A stretch of DNA of 64,000 bases, from assembly GCA_013396915.1 (NCBI GenBank), contig VWZL01004631.1, positions 331,738 through 395,737 of the forward strand, in the 5' to 3' direction. The first letter of the stretch is position 1. Each line of letters begins with the position of its first letter. The notes beneath the pieces were generated by a model. It was given only the letters and a program-made list of their open reading frames with translations, ran no database searches and was not told where the DNA came from. Below are positions 50,701 to 63,611 of this stretch, in pieces. Made by a program: the position numbers and the translations under genes. The DNA comes from Stercorarius parasiticus. Lineage: Eukaryota; Chordata; Aves; Charadriiformes; Stercorariidae.

Positions 50701-53700
50701 TCACAGGAGAGAGCAGAAGAGATCAACAGTATCATTGAACTCTTAATTCTGTGGCAACAGGGAGTTGTTAACATCAGCTAAGCACCTTTGCCCAAGAAGT
50801 GAACAAAGCAAGCAACATTTTTTTACTTAGTTTTTTTGTCTCCAGTCACTCACCTCTTTCAGTAGAGTATCAGCTGTTGTTTCTGTAATCTCCTTAGCGC
50901 TGCTGTTAGCTTCTCTTTGCTATTCAATCTGCTTACTCAACCATCTTTTATACTGTGACAGCTACACCCTCACGTAATAATAACTTGTTTTTATGCAGTG
51001 CATTCACCTTAGTGGTTTACCCAGCCTGCCCATGAGCTAACAAACCTGAAAACTGTTTTAATGGGAAACTGCCTGACAACTGGTTTTCTAGTCTGTTAGT
51101 GATATGTTTTACGTGATTACAAGATCACCTCAAGTATGGCTTCAAAGATCTATAGCAAATGGTGTAAATTTTTCATAGATCTATGTGGTAAAGAAGAATT
51201 TCAGTCTGCAATGGATTTTTTCCCACTAAGTTGCAATGATTTGGAAAAGGATTTTCTCAATGAAGCCACTTTTACCGTAGAGAGTTTCCATATGCTTTTC
51301 AGACATTGAAACTTTACTAATGGAGGTTCAACGCCCAGAGTTAACATAGAGTTTAAAATTGAAGAAGTAAGTAACCTTTTTCATCCAGAGAGCCCTTGTG
51401 ATTGTTTCAGTCATCTTAAGACAATGCATTTAAGTGGCTGCCAGTTACGTGGATTTCTACTGGCGGCTTGGGGAAGTCCCTCTCCATTCTCCCCCAGTTT
51501 CCGTGACCTGGAGCTTGAGCAGCGGCCTCTTACTGCAGAGATTGTTATTCTTTAACAGAGTGTGGCTCTATGCTTGGAGGGATCTTGCTATAGTGTTTTA
51601 ATGAGCCTTTCTACTAAGTCCAGATAGAGAAAGTCCAAGAGCAAATAATGCAGCTATTTCTGCTCCTGTCTGCCTTGCTGGGCTCTTGCTCAGGTTGCAG
51701 GGAGTAATACGCAATTCTTTGTGCCATCACAGGCTTGGTGCAAACAGCATGACATACTTCTGTGGAAGAGTGTTAGCTTTCATCTTGCAACATTTTTGTT
51801 TGCTCGATTACTTTTTTTTCTTACTGACCTTCTTTTCCCAAGCCAAATGATTTTTTTTAATTTTTTTTTTATTTTTTTAATCAGAGACTACCTAAGGGCA
51901 AAGCTTGTTCATCCCCCTTAAATTACCGGATATAAATCTTGATTCAGTGACACATCATAGGAAAAAAAATGATTTATTGCTGATTTCATAAGAGTTACTT
52001 AGATAACACATACTCTTCAGTTTCAATATGGTCCCTACCAGTGTGAATATCAGGTGAAAACCATTGAAATTTGGTCTTTGAGGTATTCCAATAATATAAA
52101 GATCAGCAATGTTTTGATAGAGGAAGTTAGACAAGTATATATGGGTTTGAGATCTGGGAAAAAAACATAACTATAGCTTTTGCTAGAGCTTAATGGGTGG
52201 TGTGTGAAAATCCTCATGAAAGCAGCGTGGTAAGGAAAACATCCATTTGTTCTTGATTTCAAAATGGGGAAGTAATTGTATTTCCTACTATCTAAAGGGT
52301 AGGAAAAAATGCTGAAGGAGATGTTATTATGAAGAAGACAGGATGTTTCATAGGACATAACACTGCTCAGTAGGTGAAAATGTAGAGTGCATAAATCACT
52401 GAATAAAATTGTAGTGTTTAGACTTCGCCTATGTGAAACAGCGAAGTGTCTTTAAGTCTGAGAAGCCCCCAAACATTGTTCTTATTATTTGCTGCTCTGG
52501 AGTGAATTTCCTTTGCTGTATCCTAGCCAAGGATAACAGCAGTAAACCTCAGCCCTGCCAGAGGGAATAAAGTGGCGTGAGCAATTTCACTTTCCTAACG
52601 GCTGAAGACATTGGCTCACTTTTGTTGCTGAAGGTACAAGAATACCGCCAGATAATTGAGCCATGGGGTTTAAAAGCAAGCATTGGTGGTTGATCTGTGT
52701 GTATGGGTGGCTGGCAGACTCTTTCATGAGCGGTGGAGAGGCGGACAGTCTATGGGACAGCTTTTTACTGACAAAATCACTCTCTGGACCAGGAGTTATC
52801 CTCCTCCATTGCAGCTGGAGTTGCGAGTGTGGATTATCTTCTTAATATAAAGATTATTGGATCTGTGGGTTTTGTTACAAAATGCTCAGAAAAGCAGTGA
52901 AAAGTTTTCTTCCCCTCGTCTTCCCTGAGATTAGAGCCCATCATGTGAACTAGTAACATGGGCGCTCAACTATACTGTGACGGTAACAATGATTTGGCAG
53001 CACTATTTGTGAGTCTAATAGTGGCTCTGAGGGAACAGCCGTTTCAGCAGACCAATAGTAATCTGCAAATTGCTCATACTTTTTGGAGCTGATACATCAG
53101 AACTTTACATTGAAATTTGAAGGCAGCTTTGGGAGTGGAGAGTAGAGAGAAAGGGGGTTTGACCATTATGTGTCAGCAGTCGGAGAAGTGATCATCTCCA
53201 GTACCGCACACTCCTGAGAAAAGTGGGGTTTGAACCATATACTTGCAGATAAAAATGGAGATAAAACAGGAGATCCTTCTTCTCTCTAATTTTGTTCTTT
53301 TATGCCATAACTGTAAAAAATTAAAATTTAACATGCTTCTGAACTACATTCATTGGCTGGGTACTTCCCAATGTACTCAGTAGACTGTACTCGGTTAACT
53401 TCAGTTACGATAGCATCAAGGACGTAAAGCTGTTAAAAATCAACCTTACAAGGTTTTCTCAAGGAGAAAGTATCTGCAGTTGAGGTTTTGAAGAATATTT
53501 GAAATCTAGTAATACTACACATACGGAAGCCTCCAAAATTTGGGCTCTAATCTTTACAGTTTAGTTTGCTCCAAATTATTGAAGAGCTTAACTGAAGAGC
53601 TGGGGAAATACTTGGATCAATGAATTTACCCTGGGCATGAATTTGTCCTGAAAAACACAAAATCACAGATTTTGTGATCTGTGCCAGGTTTGGTAATTTT

Positions 53701-53957
53701 TCAGCTGTATGGTAACTGTAGAAGATTATAGCCCAAGATTTCTCTTGGAATTTGATTATGGTACTATAAAATATGAAACATCTGAAATCTGTGTGGGATG
53801 AATAAAGCCAAACTGACCTATGAGATGAAAAGCAGAAGCCAATGGCGGTGGTGATTAGTGAAGACTATAGAGCAATTTGGAGTTGCATATCAGAATAACT
53901 TTTGCCTTCTATTTTCTGACGGAAAATAAAAGACCATCTTCTTGTCACCATCTTTAG
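47779..53957 (+). other. Presumed intron 1 of the GUCY2G relic
   Basis: No coding block of the receptor or of another gene was recognised. It contains a long poly-T tract at 48767-48790. Frames of ~100 codons on either strand look like chance. Confidence 0.5.
48767..48790 (+). repeat. Poly-T tract
   Basis: An uninterrupted run of more than 20 T residues ending in CCAG. It lies in the presumed first intron of the GUCY2G relic. No retroposon body is recognisable on either side. Confidence 0.85.
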
Positions 53958-54285
53958 GGTACTTTTTTGGCCTTCTGACTGAAATATCCCTATATTTGGG
54001 TATGACCAGGCAGCAAAGCTGGAAATGCCCTTCTCTGACACTTCTGTCAAAATTTTGTCTCCTCTACAGCCGTTAGAAGTACTTATACACATCCTCTGAC
54101 TCGACCTCTGCTGTATTACTTGCAAGCTCACCTGAAGTTGCTGTGTAGGATTGAGCAGATGAATTGTGGAGCTCTGTGGAAAAGCAAATCAGTCAATGTC
54201 ACCATTGCTGCTGAGCTCAGGCACAACACAAAAGATGGAACCCTTCACCAGGAAAATGTCAAGTACATATCATCTGCTGCTAGAC
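53958..54285 (+). pseudogene. GUCY2G: GUCY2G exon 2 relic (extracellular domain)
   Basis: The acceptor TCTTTAG ends at 53957. The frame then gives WPSD, a TGA (53980-53982), NIPIFGYDQAAKLE and FSDTSVKILSPLQ, against the family's SEWDIPLFDF and WCDTCVTLVPPKQ. A second TGA is at 54097-54099. After a frameshift, LWKSKSVNVTIAAELRHNTK and YISSAAR match the LWKAVED, FTITARVRYSSG and MSSVAR region. GTAAGT at 54286 may be the donor. The first stop replaces the tryptophan codon TGG. Splice phase across the 6.2-kb intron from exon 1 (GA|G) is preserved. Confidence 0.85.
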
Positions 54286-54319
54286 GTAAGTTTCAGTTTA
54301 AATACAGTTTTCCCCTGCC

Positions 54320-54434
54320 TGTTGAATCTGTGGGTGGTATTCTTGCAAAGTGTCAGCAGGAATGCATTAAAGGAGCAAAGTTAAGTACAAATAAGCTTGG
54401 CTTTATCAGAATTTTACTTTTCGCCTTTCTTACC
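54320..54434 (+). pseudogene. GUCY2G: Possible continuation of GUCY2G extracellular domain
   Basis: One frame gives VVFLQSVSRNALK and the next gives AKLSTNKLGFIRILL, at the right spacing for the family's VIILICSSEDAKH and AEDLGLNTGEFVFVLL. The identity is low and a frameshift is required, so this could be chance. The order relative to exon 2 is correct. Confidence 0.3.
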
Positions 54435-57400
54435 TAGGAAGGTAAGACAGTGCTGTGCTGAGGTAAGAAACGATTGTAATGCAGAGCACTTTTCTCTTAT
54501 ACTATGGGATATAGAAATGGAACGGTGTTGCAAGTGGTGATTATTTCCTTAGTGCATATTTAGGTTTTAACACTAAATAAATGCTTCCTGGTTTGTTATG
54601 GTTAATATTCAAGTGTGTAATAAACAGTTGGTCAAAGGCTGTCAGTTTTTGAGGATATATGCGGTTTCCGAAGACTGTAGCATTTCCAAAACTCTGTGGA
54701 CTCCGTCCTTACTGTTAGCTGTTTAAAGGATGATTTATATTTCTTACTAGCTCTGGCAGAAATGCTGTGAGGCTTTATAAACAGGAAACGTTCCTCTCCG
54801 TGCTAGAATGCAGCTCAGGTACTGTGCTGTTAGTGAATATGGAAAAACTGCTATTGTGACTAATACTGCAGCCATCCTCTTTGCAATTTCTTTTATGGAC
54901 TTCATTCTGTTACACACTTCGGTAGTGTACTGCAAGTCAGAACACTCAGCAAGGATTACGGTGTGCTGAACACTATGACACAGAGACAAATGGCACCTCC
55001 GTCTAGAATAACCAGTAGCTTAAAAACGCAATTCATCCAAAAATCTGAATCTAAATGGGTATCTGATCCAGTTATTGGAGTATCTCTAATTACAATGTCT
55101 GTACTCACGGAGATTTCATAGCAGTCTGCATCTGAGCTCTGTAGGAGTCTGCTGTGTGCATCTTGCAAGTGCATGATTTATGGAAGTTGTGATCACTGAA
55201 GGTAGTTTCCAAACTCATTCTTACATCGTTTTGACAATACATATATATTGTCTTCTGTGATGTTATCTGAAAAAGACATACAATTCTATATTGCAGCACA
55301 TGCCATGGAGTCTAGCTGGGTGAATTATACGCAAATAAATGATCTTCTGACAGGCTACTTCTTGGCATTGTACTTGGCCCCAAGACCATGCTGATAGCAT
55401 GCGCTGCTTTCCCCTTTGCTTGGGGCATCCTAACTGTGCAGGAGGAGGACTTTGCTCTACTTACTGTAGATTAAGCATTTTGCTTTTGCCTGGGGGGAGG
55501 GGAGGAGCAAAGTGTTCACATATGAAACTACGAATATAATAAACTCTGACCTAAATCACTCCCACACATGACGTGACTGCACATTCAGTACTTCAACAGG
55601 ACAGTGCAAATCAGAACAGTAACTTTCTGACCTTCCTGAAGTGCACAAAAAGTGGTACAAGTCAGAAAATATATATAAAAGCAAAAGATCAGAAAGAAGG
55701 CAGAAAACTCTCCTCCTCCACCTACCAGGCTGTTTAGAGCCAGGTGACAATGAATTAATGGAAAAGGAGAAGGCAGAAACTGCATTTTATTAACTGCCGC
55801 AATGGTGGGGGGTTGTGGAGAGAGAGGCGGTCGACGGTAGGGTTGGGCATATGAAGAGTGTTGGGTGAGGTGTGCCTACCTGCCAGGCTGCTGATTTCCA
55901 GAGTGGAGCAGGAAAGGAGCCCATACCAGTCCTCCGGGGCTTTTCCGGGACACACTGTTCTGCTACCAACCGTGACTCACCTGTTTGTGTAGGGCTCAGA
56001 CCATCCCTGCTTATCAGCACTAGTTAATGCCCACTGTAATGAGGGGGTCTCCCCACCCACCCGCAGTCTCCAGACACTGGAGAAATAAAGGCTGTACATG
56101 TGTCTCTTCCTTGGGAAAGATCTGGGGGCAGCGGTTACTCCTGGACTCTCAGGACTTTGAAAGATATTGTCACTAGTTCTGGGCATGAAAACTGGGATAT
56201 TTTCCCAGGGAGGGAGGGGAACTTTGTTCTTGTTACTGTTTCTTTTCCCCATTGGAAAATTCTAACTTTTTCAGAAATTTGGGTAAAAAATGGGGAATTG
56301 ACTTTGTCTTGAAAAGTCCCACAGTTTTGAAAGAGGGAGAAATATCCTCTTCCGTTTTTAAAAAATGGGAAAATGCTCTCTTGTGTAACTGGAAGCTGCT
56401 AAATTCCAAGATATGGATGAAGCTCTGGGCTTTTAACACAAGATTGCCAGAAAAAAAAAAAGGTGTTTTAATAAATATTTTACAGCTTTTTAGTAAAATA
56501 TATGCTTCTTAAAATGGGTTTTCCTCCACAGAAGGAGAGGAGAGAGAAGAAGAAAGGATGAACGAAGCTGTTTCTTGTTGTCTTTAGTTGTCACTGATGT
56601 CTTGTTTGCAAATGTTTCTGTGCTGGTTTAGGTTGCTACCCACCATCACTCAAGCAAATGCTTTTTACAGGGATTTTTCTATCACTTGATAATTTGTTTT
56701 GATATTCTGCAAGAAGTTATTTTTCTGTACAACAAAGAGAAACCTGCAGCTGGCAATCTTTTTGCATAAAAAGCAGTCCTTTCTTGTATTACCTCCAAGC
56801 AGTTTACTTTAAGGAGTCAATAATGTGTAGAATATTGGTGGCAGTTTCCAGCTGCCAGAAAATGCCTAATTTTCCATCATTTTCCATCATTTCCAGGGAC
56901 ACACCTGTGGTTAAATTCTGTACATACGTGTTTGTTATGTGGTGACAAATTCAGTTCACGTAATATTAGCACTGATCCGTAGCTCTGTTTGCTCTGTGAC
57001 AAACGGGAAGGGAAATGACTCTGTGTGCTTCTTCACTTCCCCCTCGCACTTGCAATCATCATTTTAATCTGCAATCTTCAGATATGCTGGAAGTTAAACA
57101 GATCTGCTAAATGGGAAACTTGTCTTTGTTGTCTAACAGTTTAAAATATGCAGCAAGGCGGTAAGACTAACTTAACTTTTTTGTCGGTCAATAGGAGAAA
57201 ATCAACAAATAAAGTAATACATTAAAATTCTCACAACCCACCAGGGAGCTGACCTTAATTTCTAGTCTCTTCAGGGGACTGGTTGGATTAAATGCTGGAG
57301 TTACTAACTGCATGCCAGAGGAGGGGCACCGTTTCTGGTTTTCAGGACAGTAGTGTGCTCAAAGCCTAGGAGCTTGTGTTCCTGGTCACCCTTGGCTCTC

Positions 57401-57921
57401 CTGGGGAATCTACTAAGTATTTAGATTGTTTGGAAGAGGGCTAGGGAAGGCTTGAAGGGACAGCCCTTTCACAGCTCACTGTCTTCAGAGGAAGAGGTTT
57501 GACATTGTGCTCCCTGCTTTACAGCATTTGCCTCATATGATATTCTAATTAAGACTCCTCCTTTTCCCAGTTTGTCATTTCCTCAGATTTGCATACCTGA
57601 ATAAATTTGTTTCCAACCAAAGTGCATCTGAGGCACCCTTGTGTGTTTTTCAGTCCCCGGGGACTAAGGGATCACAAACTCAATGTAGGAGTGACGAAGG
57701 AAATTTCTAGGCATGTTTTTTGTTCATTCCTACTTGAAGAATGATAGTAGCTAGTTCTAGATATGGATTGTCAATTAATTATTATGGTCTGGAATCACAG
57801 CTGCATTTGGGACAAAGTTGGAATGTATTTACTGAAAATGAAATTTACTTTTAACTGAAAATGATTTGGTAAATACCAAACCCAGACAGCATCTTGAGAC
57901 TGCTGCCTTTTGTTGGTTAAG

Positions 57922-58008
57922 GTATGTTCTTACTCGGTGTTCCAGCATGATACGGTCCTGCTGTATGACATGCCTGTAAAGGAAGTGTTAAATCATGGGG
58001 TTATATCT
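57922..58008 (+). pseudogene. GUCY2G: GUCY2G extracellular exon relic (YSxxxHDxxLLY)
   Basis: After TTGGTTAAG the frame reads VCSYSVFQHDTVLLYDMPVK EVL. It matches the family stretch VSPYSAYLHDALLLYAQTVE at Y, S, H, D, L, L, Y and V. An open frame runs to a possible donor GTAAAA at 58009. The match is short but in the right order and strand between the exon 2 and KHD relics. Confidence 0.55.
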
Positions 58009-61000
58009 GTAAAAAAAGAAGTGAAATAATGGGAAGGACATTTGAGATCAAAGAGCAGTTACTGTGAATCTGAAACTGCAATAAAATACATTTGTGTGGT
58101 AAGCATTCAATGAGGCGCTTTTCCTGGTTGTATACAATGGGAGTTAACCAAGAGACCATAATCAACCCATCATAGGTTGTACCTGGAGCGGTAGTTGCAG
58201 GACTTGTGAGCATGTACCAGCGATAGCTGTATTTTGAGGTGATAGCTAAATGTACTGTTGTAACTGTCACTAGATGAGTATGAGAACAGTACCTCCAATT
58301 TGGGTCCAGGCAGTTCTGACAAAATGACCCACTTACCTTAGGCAGTTCTCAGAATAACCTTTTCTTTTGCCTTTTAACTCCAGGTCATCGTGAGATTGCT
58401 GGGTTAGGGAGAGGGACGGCTCCAGGGCAGGCAGGCAGCGGAAGCTGAGTAAGATGCAATGATTTTATAATCTGACCAGCTGCAGCATCACCACTGATTA
58501 CTGGCTTGGTGCCAGTCCCACGTGGTTCAGACAGTTCATCAGCCAATGTGCAGGCTGTCCCCTACCTGGCATTCTAGGAAAATTATTTTTGAATGTCTGT
58601 TGTCCTTCCCTCCACTAATAAGCAGAGGAAATTTGACAGGTATCTGTCTGTCCTGGGTCTTTGCCATTGAATTACAAACCTTGCTGGAATATGCTAGGCA
58701 AGTCTACAGTATTTGGTGAAGAGTGCCCTGATTTAGTCCAAAACTGGGAATGCATGTTGTGCCTTGACCAAGCTCATTAGCCCAGCTGCTCTGGAGAAAG
58801 AAAACACATTTAGAAAGGCTGCTGAGCGGAAGGGAGAGTTGTGGCACGAGAACAGGAGCTGTACATCCTAGGCTCTTGGTGCTCCCCTCCCTTGGAATAT
58901 GCTTTCTGTTTCTTTTGAACATGCAGCACAAGCACAATGTGCCTTTGAAAAGTGGTGTAGTTAGTTCATCCATCTGTCCCAAGTCCTAGTAAAATCCCTG
59001 TTGGTTCCAGAGGAACAGCGAAAGAGGCAGTATAAGGGTCAGGAAAGCGTCTTGTCCTGAAAGCTCCTGTAACGCCTTCTCTGGGTTTTGCTGGGAGCTG
59101 CAGAATGTTTAGGGAGCACAGATGCCTCAGCCATATCACCCCCAGTAGATACCACAAGGTCTTTCTCAGAAGAGGGCGGCAGGTGATGGTAGAAGAGGTA
59201 TGGCCACTTCTTCACCAGCCTGGAAAGTACCACATTTGAGACACTGTGTCATGGTGTAGATCTGTTGTCTGTGCAATAGCTTGTGGAAGGGCTTTGGTGT
59301 AACTGGAGCCTGAACTGTGATTTAGCACCACTTCTTCCTCAGGCAGGCTTGGATCCTGTTGGCTTCAACGTGAGCAGGGATGTTACATACATTATGTATG
59401 TTACATATTTCTCAAAAAAAAAAAAGTTGCGGTAAAATATCCGTCCTTTGGCTGGCTGTAATTAGCAGGTTACTTTTATTGCACCTGAACAATCTGAGAA
59501 GGATAAAATGTGCAGTTTGGAATCCTCTTGCTCTGCAGATTGTGATGGATTTCTAGAAGGAAAAAGGGATAAACTAATGGGGGAACGTCCAGTTTAACAT
59601 GCAGCAAAGGCAGAGAGAAGCTGAGGCTGACCACATTCCTCTCATCCACAACTTTAAGGTGTTAAACGCCTTGTCCTCCTAGGCACTGCTGGCTCGGTGC
59701 ACATTGATGAATTGTGAGAAAGGAGCATGTTTTAGAAAAATGTACTTTATAGGTAGCTGGAAATTTTCCACTATCGGTATTCTTCACTCAAATAAAGATG
59801 ATTTTCCATGAAGGAACTATATTTTAACAGGTTTTGATATTTTTTTCCCCTTTCCAAAGTATTTTCTTTTATTTGTAGCTTGTCTCCCACTTTCTGAAAT
59901 TTCTGTGGGGAAGAAAACATTCCATTTTAAAAAACTTGTGGTGTTGAGCTTTAGATGACAAAGCAGTTTGGTGTGTGTCCCCCACAATTTGTGAAATAAA
60001 GTAAACATGAAAGAAGAAAGATAGTAGAAATGGATTCTTAAATAGCTGCCTGCACCTAGCTGCGGTTCAACAAAATAAATGGCCTCTGTCAGCTGGCTGG
60101 CTGGCTTTCCTCCTAAAGACAGGCCACTTTCTGAACTTCATAAGAATATTGACAAACTTCACTTACAAGCGAGAATTTTTAAGAGTTGCAAGAACTGAAC
60201 TGTCAAGTATGTTGGGGAGTGAGGAAAGTACTGCTTTTTTCAAAGATGACAGTGAGTTTTTATAAATGTTAACTAACAGAAGTTTGTGGTGTGCACAGTC
60301 ACATTGAAAAAAAAAAAGGGGGGGGTGCATGTGTGAGGTGGGAACTAAAGCTTAGAAGGATTAAGCCGTAAGTTAAAGTTAGCGTCTTCCGGAGTTGGTC
60401 ACCAAAATAAAGTTGAACCCTCCTTGATGAATTAGGAGCCCTGAAAGTCAGGGCATGTAGCTTTGTGAGCAAGTTTAAATTTAGTCAAGAGATCAGACCA
60501 ATATTGTCAAAGGTGTTCTCTGGTCTGGCTGCACAGTCATCACCGGGCAATCATTCGGGCTGATTTTCAGAGGTTTTAAGCCCCTCGGTTGAAACCCTCT
60601 GTAGGAAAGCCAGGGCAAAGACGGCATCTGCCGAGCCCAGGCAGCTCCACACCTCGCAGGCTCCCGAGTGCTGATCGAACCAGTTCCACAGTTGCTCTCT
60701 GCTGCCAGAATGCTGCAAAGGTGCTGAAGTGCTGCCAAAGTTTACATGACGGCGAAGCAAGCTGACAGCGTGCTGCTGCACTAGTCCTGTTTTGCTGCAA
60801 TAATGCCTTGCTCCACTTCTCTGTACCTAGAAATAACTGATAAAAGAAAATCTTAATCCTGATATTTTTATAAACCATAAGATGTTAAGAAATGCCAGCA
60901 ACTGGGCAGTCTCATATCAAATTATGCCCAACCTTCAGGTGACAATTACAAAGGAATGAGGATCTTATTTCGCTCTTGAGATGGAAACCTGGGCTCGGTG

Positions 61001-62149
61001 CCTGAGTTACAGCGCGCTGGGGCACAGCGCTGCTTTTAATAAATGACCACAAATAGAGAGCTGCAGTGGCAAACCTATAGCAAAAGAATTGTCATCCTGT
61101 CGTTGATCAGACATAATGTCTAACCTCGTTCTTCCCCTGTGGTTACTTGAACCAGTTTGCCCTTGTTTTGTGGTCAGTTCTAGTTGTTGGAGTGTAAAGT
61201 TCACTTTTTCTAGAGCCTCTCCTCAGGACTGTTCCATTTTTCCTTCTCCTGTCTTTTTTTTTAATGTATTTTGGGCTAAAGCACCTTAAAGTTATTCCGA
61301 GGACGAACTTCTGTTGGCACTGCTATATCCTTCCTAGCATTTCTGTTTCCTACTTGTTCTTTTCATTCTGTTTGTGCAGCAAAATCAGGTCTGGGTCTGT
61401 AAGCTGGGTCTGTTAGGTACCACTGGATTTAGGCATCAGCACTGAGATGAGCCGGTGGCCCGAGTCACTGGCAGATGTCTGAAGGTAGATGGGGCAATGC
61501 CATGTAGCTGTAGCAGAACCATGACACTGTGTAGGCTGATGGGAAACAGGAGCTCCTCCGGGAGGGAAAGTTTGCTGGATGGAGAAGAGAGCTAGCAAAG
61601 TTTTCCAAAGCCATTGTTGTCAGGTTGTTATATTGCTTGTTTTGAACTATCTTTCATACAATCTTTTTTGGAAGTGCATATTTACATCCTGAAGGAGCTA
61701 TATTTACTTTATTTGCATTGAAACATAGAACGCATGAGAGGAGTATAGTCAGAGCAATGTATCTGTTTACTAAAGACGTCACCTTTAATCTTTGAAGACT
61801 TGTATGGATTTTTGACCTTTTGATAAATGTTGTACAAGATTATAGAACTTACCTAAGCTTACTAGTAATTCCTTCGTTGGATTTCTAATGCCAGATGGAG
61901 ATCCTGTCACTGGTTGTAAACTCTGTTACCAAAAAACTTAAACAATGCACCACTCCAAGCCCCCCCCAGCTTCCACCATGCACAAAATTTCAAGCAGCTC
62001 AGCAAAATTCCTTGGCAGTTTTATGTCTGTTTCAGCAACCGTGGCCACTATTTCTCTCCAGTTGTATCTAAAGCACTCACATGATACCTTCTTGTCCATT
62101 GCATATTTCAAAGACAATTTCCCCTTATTTGATATTCATGTTTGTGTAG
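58009..62149 (+). other. GUCY2G region where transmembrane and early KHD exons are expected
   Basis: By collinearity several exons (juxtamembrane, transmembrane, first two thirds of the kinase-homology domain) should lie here. I could not identify them by eye, so they are deleted or too degraded. A GC-richer island at about 60540-60790 and an A/G homopolymer at 60308-60327 are the only compositional anomalies. Confidence 0.45.
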
Positions 62150-62268
62150 GTTCTGGCACTGACTCCTACTGGTTCCCTGAAAGCTTTCCTAAGTGGGGAG
62201 CTGAAACCCTTTATGGGAAGGACACATCCCTTTTCTTGTTACACACATTTTCAATCAAATACAAGTAA
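62150..62268 (+). pseudogene. GUCY2G: GUCY2G kinase-homology exon relic (PE/GD region)
   Basis: After the acceptor TTTGTGTAG the frame reads TDSYWFPESF and ETLYGKDTSLFLLHTF. It resembles the family's ELYWTAPELL and GTPQGDVYSFAILLRDL, the APE-to-subdomain-IX part of the kinase fold. The Asp of GDVYSF would be replaced by Lys. It lies just before the much clearer block at 62333, which strengthens the assignment. The 64-base gap to that block is too short for a normal intron, so both may have been one exon. Confidence 0.5.
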
Positions 62269-62332
62269 TACTAAAATGAGAATAGCTGTACAAGGACCTG
62301 GGATCATGATGAATCATGCTTGCTGTGTTCAG

Positions 62333-62498
62333 AGATTGTCAACAGAATCAAGGACTCATCCCTACAGCCATCCCAGTGTGTGGAGAAGTGGAATGCAAGG
62401 ATCATCACCACGTTAAGAACTTGTCGGGATGAAAATACAGAGCAGAGACTGATTTTCTTCTCCGTGAAAAAGTGGTTAAGAGAAGCAAGCCATGAAGG
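62333..62498 (+). pseudogene. GUCY2G: GUCY2G last kinase-homology exon relic
   Basis: The frame is open and reads EIVNRIKDSSLQPS, then ITTLRTCRDENTEQRLIFFS and VKKWLREASHEG. The family has EIISCIKDP, VALVRECWDESPELRPIFPS and IKKTLREASPRG. The acceptor TGTGTTCAG and the donor GTGAGT (62499) are intact. The final codon GG| joins G| of the next block to restore the Gly of the PRGH segment. The invariant Trp of ECW is replaced by Arg, and the Arg-Pro of ELRP is lost. Confidence 0.85.
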
Positions 62499-63611
62499 GT
62501 GAGTTTTGCTCACTTGTGAAAGGCTTACTACCACACATACGTTGCACCTTTCGCTTGACAGGTATCAAAAGTGTTCTGTAGACCGTGTGAAATGTGCAGG
62601 AGTTCTTTGTTCACCACTCAAACGCGGCTGTTGTAGAGATGGGAAATAGTAGCTGCTGAACAGCCCACAACGACAATCTTCAGTGGTTTAAAGCAGGAAG
62701 TGAGGGCAATTAATATCCAGTTGAAACCAGATGTGATGTTAATTAGGCAAATAGTAAGCTAGTCTCTTTTTTTTAAATTCAGACTGTGGTTGCTTCAGGC
62801 GTCACGGGTTTTTGGTACCTGTGGTCAATACTCTCCCTACTCATTTCAAATGTTTGTCTAGTCTCTTCTTGAAGCAAAATAGGTTCCATTAAGCTTGCTA
62901 CATATTAAAAGCCTCAAAATAAGCTAAAAATATAAAATATATAAAAAGTGCCTCATCCTTTGCAGTTGTGCTTACTAAAAAGTAGATAACCCGATCTCCC
63001 CTCCCTGCAACTCCTTCCCTCAGGTAACTGCATTTTATTCCTTTCACTATCTCAGTATTTTATTCCATAATTAATCTATGATAGAATTTGGCCAGGATGC
63101 AAGCCCACAGCCTTGTGTCTTGTTAGATAGGTAGGTTACAATAGTTGTTATGGGGGACCCTGAGATTCCCTGTGTACGTGTTCTATTGCTTTTGCACTTT
63201 CTGTAAGCAGCTGCTCGTGGTCACTGTCAGAGGGAGACTTTTGAATTCGATGAACCTTTATTCTGCTCCAGTGAGGCCAGTGTTAAATTATGCCAGATGG
63301 GAAAATTATTTTCTTTCAAGATTATTTCTTCCCTCAGCAAGCTACCCCTTTAAACTGGTGTGAGAAATGACTAAGAAATTAGCCGTGCATGTAGATTCTG
63401 CAAAGATATGTGGTAGAAGGACCCAAGCATGATCAGACTATGGCACCTCATGAAAAGGTCTGGAATGTGGAACAGACGAGTCGTTCTCTCCCTTGCCGTG
63501 AAATCCAGCCACCAGGAGGAAACTACTGGAATCTGAAACTATACACTATATGCTGCGTTGCTTGGCACCAGACAATAAACAACTGTGACCTTGTTGTATA
63601 TGCCCCAGTAG

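Noticed and set aside
54747..54990. Hydrophobic plus-strand stretch (ILFAISFMDFILLH) as the GUCY2G transmembrane exon
   Set aside because: It lies before the extracellular YSxxxHD block at 57922, so the order is wrong, and it has no family motif around it.
58001..58270. 89-codon minus-strand frame resembling a receptor fragment
   Set aside because: No recognisable family signature; the resemblance to a membrane protein is compositional only.
60100..60200. ELHKNI-type peptide as the CELKHENI part of the kinase-homology domain
   Set aside because: Only about four residues agree and neither flanking sequence continues the match.
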